From NCBI RefSeq assembly GCF_013401555.1, contig NZ_CP058552.1:6200001-6264000 (forward strand): DNA of 64,000 nucleotides, read 5' to 3'. Of the stretch, positions 62,961 to 64,000 are shown one piece after another. The notes under the pieces are model-generated. The model was not told the origin of the DNA and searched no databases. It was given only the letters and a program-made list of their open reading frames with translations. The position numbers and the translations under genes are program-made. Within the stretch, counting starts at the first letter, position 1. Each line of letters begins with the position of its first letter. Origin of the DNA: Paenibacillus sp. E222. GTDB lineage: Bacteria > Bacillota > Bacilli > Paenibacillales > Paenibacillaceae.

Positions 62961-64000
62961 ATGAAACGACCCTTCCACAAGGGATGGAATGTGATTCGCC
63001 GAATAACCGGCATTGTAATGTGCTTTTTATGTGTCGTTGCCCTGCTCCCCTTACTGCAAGCTGAAGGTGCTGGAATTCAAAGTGCATCTAGGTCCATACT
63101 ACCCTTTACATTGACCAAAATTACGGCAGAACTTCATTCCGACACTTTGGCTCCTGATGCAGTTCAACAATTTGCTCGCGAGCAAGCTATCATCCTAAGT
63201 ACTGAACATGAAGGGAACCATTGGAATCAAGCTCAATTGGACTTTTATCCCCTCGGTCCAGGCACACGCAGCTGGCTGGTATACGCTAATATTGGAGAGT
63301 TACCTGTTGGTTATATGATCATTTCAGTGAACGATCAAGGACAATTGCAGCTTGGCGAATACGGTAAGGGAGAACAACGACCGTACAATATTTCCATGTT
63401 AAATCAAGCTCTGGAGCGACAGCAACTGGTCTTGAAGGAGCTAATCTCTGAAGGAGGAAGGCTTCAATTACGTTATGCGCCTCCCCTGCTCGCTTATTGG
63501 AAAGTGGAAAGACCTAAGGATGATGCAATCTATATTGACGCGACCAACGGCGATACCTTGCCAGCAGGTGTTCTGAAAGCACTCGATACGGACTCACAGC
63601 AGGCTACGAAACAAATGAAGCCCATAAGGTCCATATCTGTACAAGCTGTCGTGATGACGCCCGAAGATTCACCACAAGTCTCCTTGTTGTCCGTTGACTC
63701 TATGGATCTGCAGCCTCTGTTTGATCCCGCGGACAATCTGTTATGGATCACGTCCAGATCACTTTCGATCAGCGGCGTAAAAACATTGAATCAGCAATGG
63801 AAAGAGCATAAAAAGATCGTTTTCTCTGCGGATCAGCAAAATGTCTTGTATGGCGGGCCTCTGCCTGTCAGTGGTTATCAGATCTGGCGTGACAACCGTG
63901 GAACAGTTCAATATCAGTATGTAGCTGTTGGCGGCAATACGTCGGTAAGACGATTTGTACCTCTTCAGACCTTATTGCGGGACGGGAATTTTTATGCTGT
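62961..64000 (+). CDS. Exported or membrane-anchored protein of unknown function, 3' end outside window
   Basis: An open frame from ATG 62961 runs to the window end (346 codons). AAAAGTAGGTG is a moderate ribosome site. Residues 12-34 are a hydrophobic helix after a basic start (signal peptide or anchor). The rest lacks further helices and contains YPLGPGTRSWLVYANIGELPVGY-like (written in parts: RSWLVYANIG, LPVGYMIISV) and YWKVERPKDDAIYIDATNG segments that resemble the PepSY-like or processed-peptidase-propeptide beta folds. I do not recognise the family. Confidence 0.7.
   Translation, partial: MKRPFHKGWNVIRRITGIVMCFLCVVALLPLLQAEGAGIQSASRSILPFTLTKITAELHSDTLAPDAVQQFAREQAIILSTEHEGNHWNQAQLDFYPLGPGTRSWLVYANIGELPVGYMIISVNDQGQLQLGEYGKGEQRPYNISMLNQALERQQLVLKELISEGGRLQLRYAPPLLAYWKVERPKDDAIYIDATNGDTLPAGVLKALDTDSQQATKQMKPIRSISVQAVVMTPEDSPQVSLLSVDSMDLQPLFDPADNLLWITSRSLSISGVKTLNQQWKEHKKIVFSADQQNVLYGGPLPVSGYQIWRDNRGTVQYQYVAVGGNTSVRRFVPLQTLLRDGNFYA
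63000..63071 (+). other. Predicted signal peptide or membrane anchor of the partial gene
   Basis: The codons for residues 14-37 encode a hydrophobic stretch (IRRITGIVMCFLCVVALLPL) after the basic start, directing the product across the membrane. Confidence 0.6.

Noticed and set aside
1..64000. CRISPR arrays, insertion sequences, tRNA or rRNA genes
   Set aside because: No regularly spaced repeats, no transposase frames or flanking repeats, and no tRNA-like or rRNA-like segments were recognised.

Overview
The window looks like a chromosomal segment of a Paenibacillus-type member of the Bacillota. GC is close to one half by eye, nearly every gene has a strong AGGAGG-type ribosome binding site, and GTG and TTG starts are used freely. 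Three YesM/YesN-type two-component systems are coupled to carbohydrate ABC transporters, and several genes resemble Bacillus subtilis genes of the yqhHG, ywbE, yneQ and helD families. These assignments come from reading the sequence, not from database searches. I see no rRNA, tRNA, CRISPR array, insertion sequence or prophage.

Layout. 1-4.2 kb: a GH31 alpha-xylosidase-type gene cut by the window start, a divergent AraC regulator, and a secreted TIM-barrel-like protein of unknown function. 4.3-13.3 kb: housekeeping and accessory metabolism on the minus strand (adenine deaminase, HelD-type helicase, a pyridoxamine-phosphate-oxidase-like protein, an aromatic-acid-exporter-family protein, an HD hydrolase and an ACT-domain malic enzyme). 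A strong divergent promoter next to helD may drive a small RNA. 13.5-24.1 kb: a beta-galactan utilisation module (sensor kinase, response regulator, lipoprotein, two permeases, GH53, GH42). 24.4-32.4 kb: an orphan membrane protein and a second kinase/regulator/transporter module without any hydrolase. 32.8-45.2 kb: mixed genes, including an IT-type transporter, an EmrA/EmrB-like pair, a polysaccharide deacetylase, an aldo/keto reductase, a Na+/H+ antiporter, a MarR/flavodoxin divergent pair and an FAD monooxygenase. 45.4-54.7 kb: a beta-mannoside module (lipoprotein, two permeases, kinase, regulator, GH2 beta-mannosidase). 55-59.6 kb: an OatA-like acyltransferase, a flavin reductase, MsrA and a HAD phosphatase. 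59.8-62.8 kb: a yqhH-yqhG pair. 62.96 kb to the end: a partial exported protein of unknown function.

How it fits together. The three sugar modules share one design: a membrane kinase with an extracellular sensor, an AraC-type response regulator, a large lipoprotein, two permeases, and no ATPase gene, so a shared MsmX-type ATPase encoded elsewhere is expected. Depolymerised galactan and manno-oligosaccharides would be imported and split inside the cell, because the GH53, GH42 and GH2 enzymes have no signal peptide. Six sites that match or nearly match the CcpA cre consensus sit at these modules and at the GH31/AraC pair, which suggests common catabolite repression. Stem-loops lie at the junction between lipoprotein and permease genes in all three modules.
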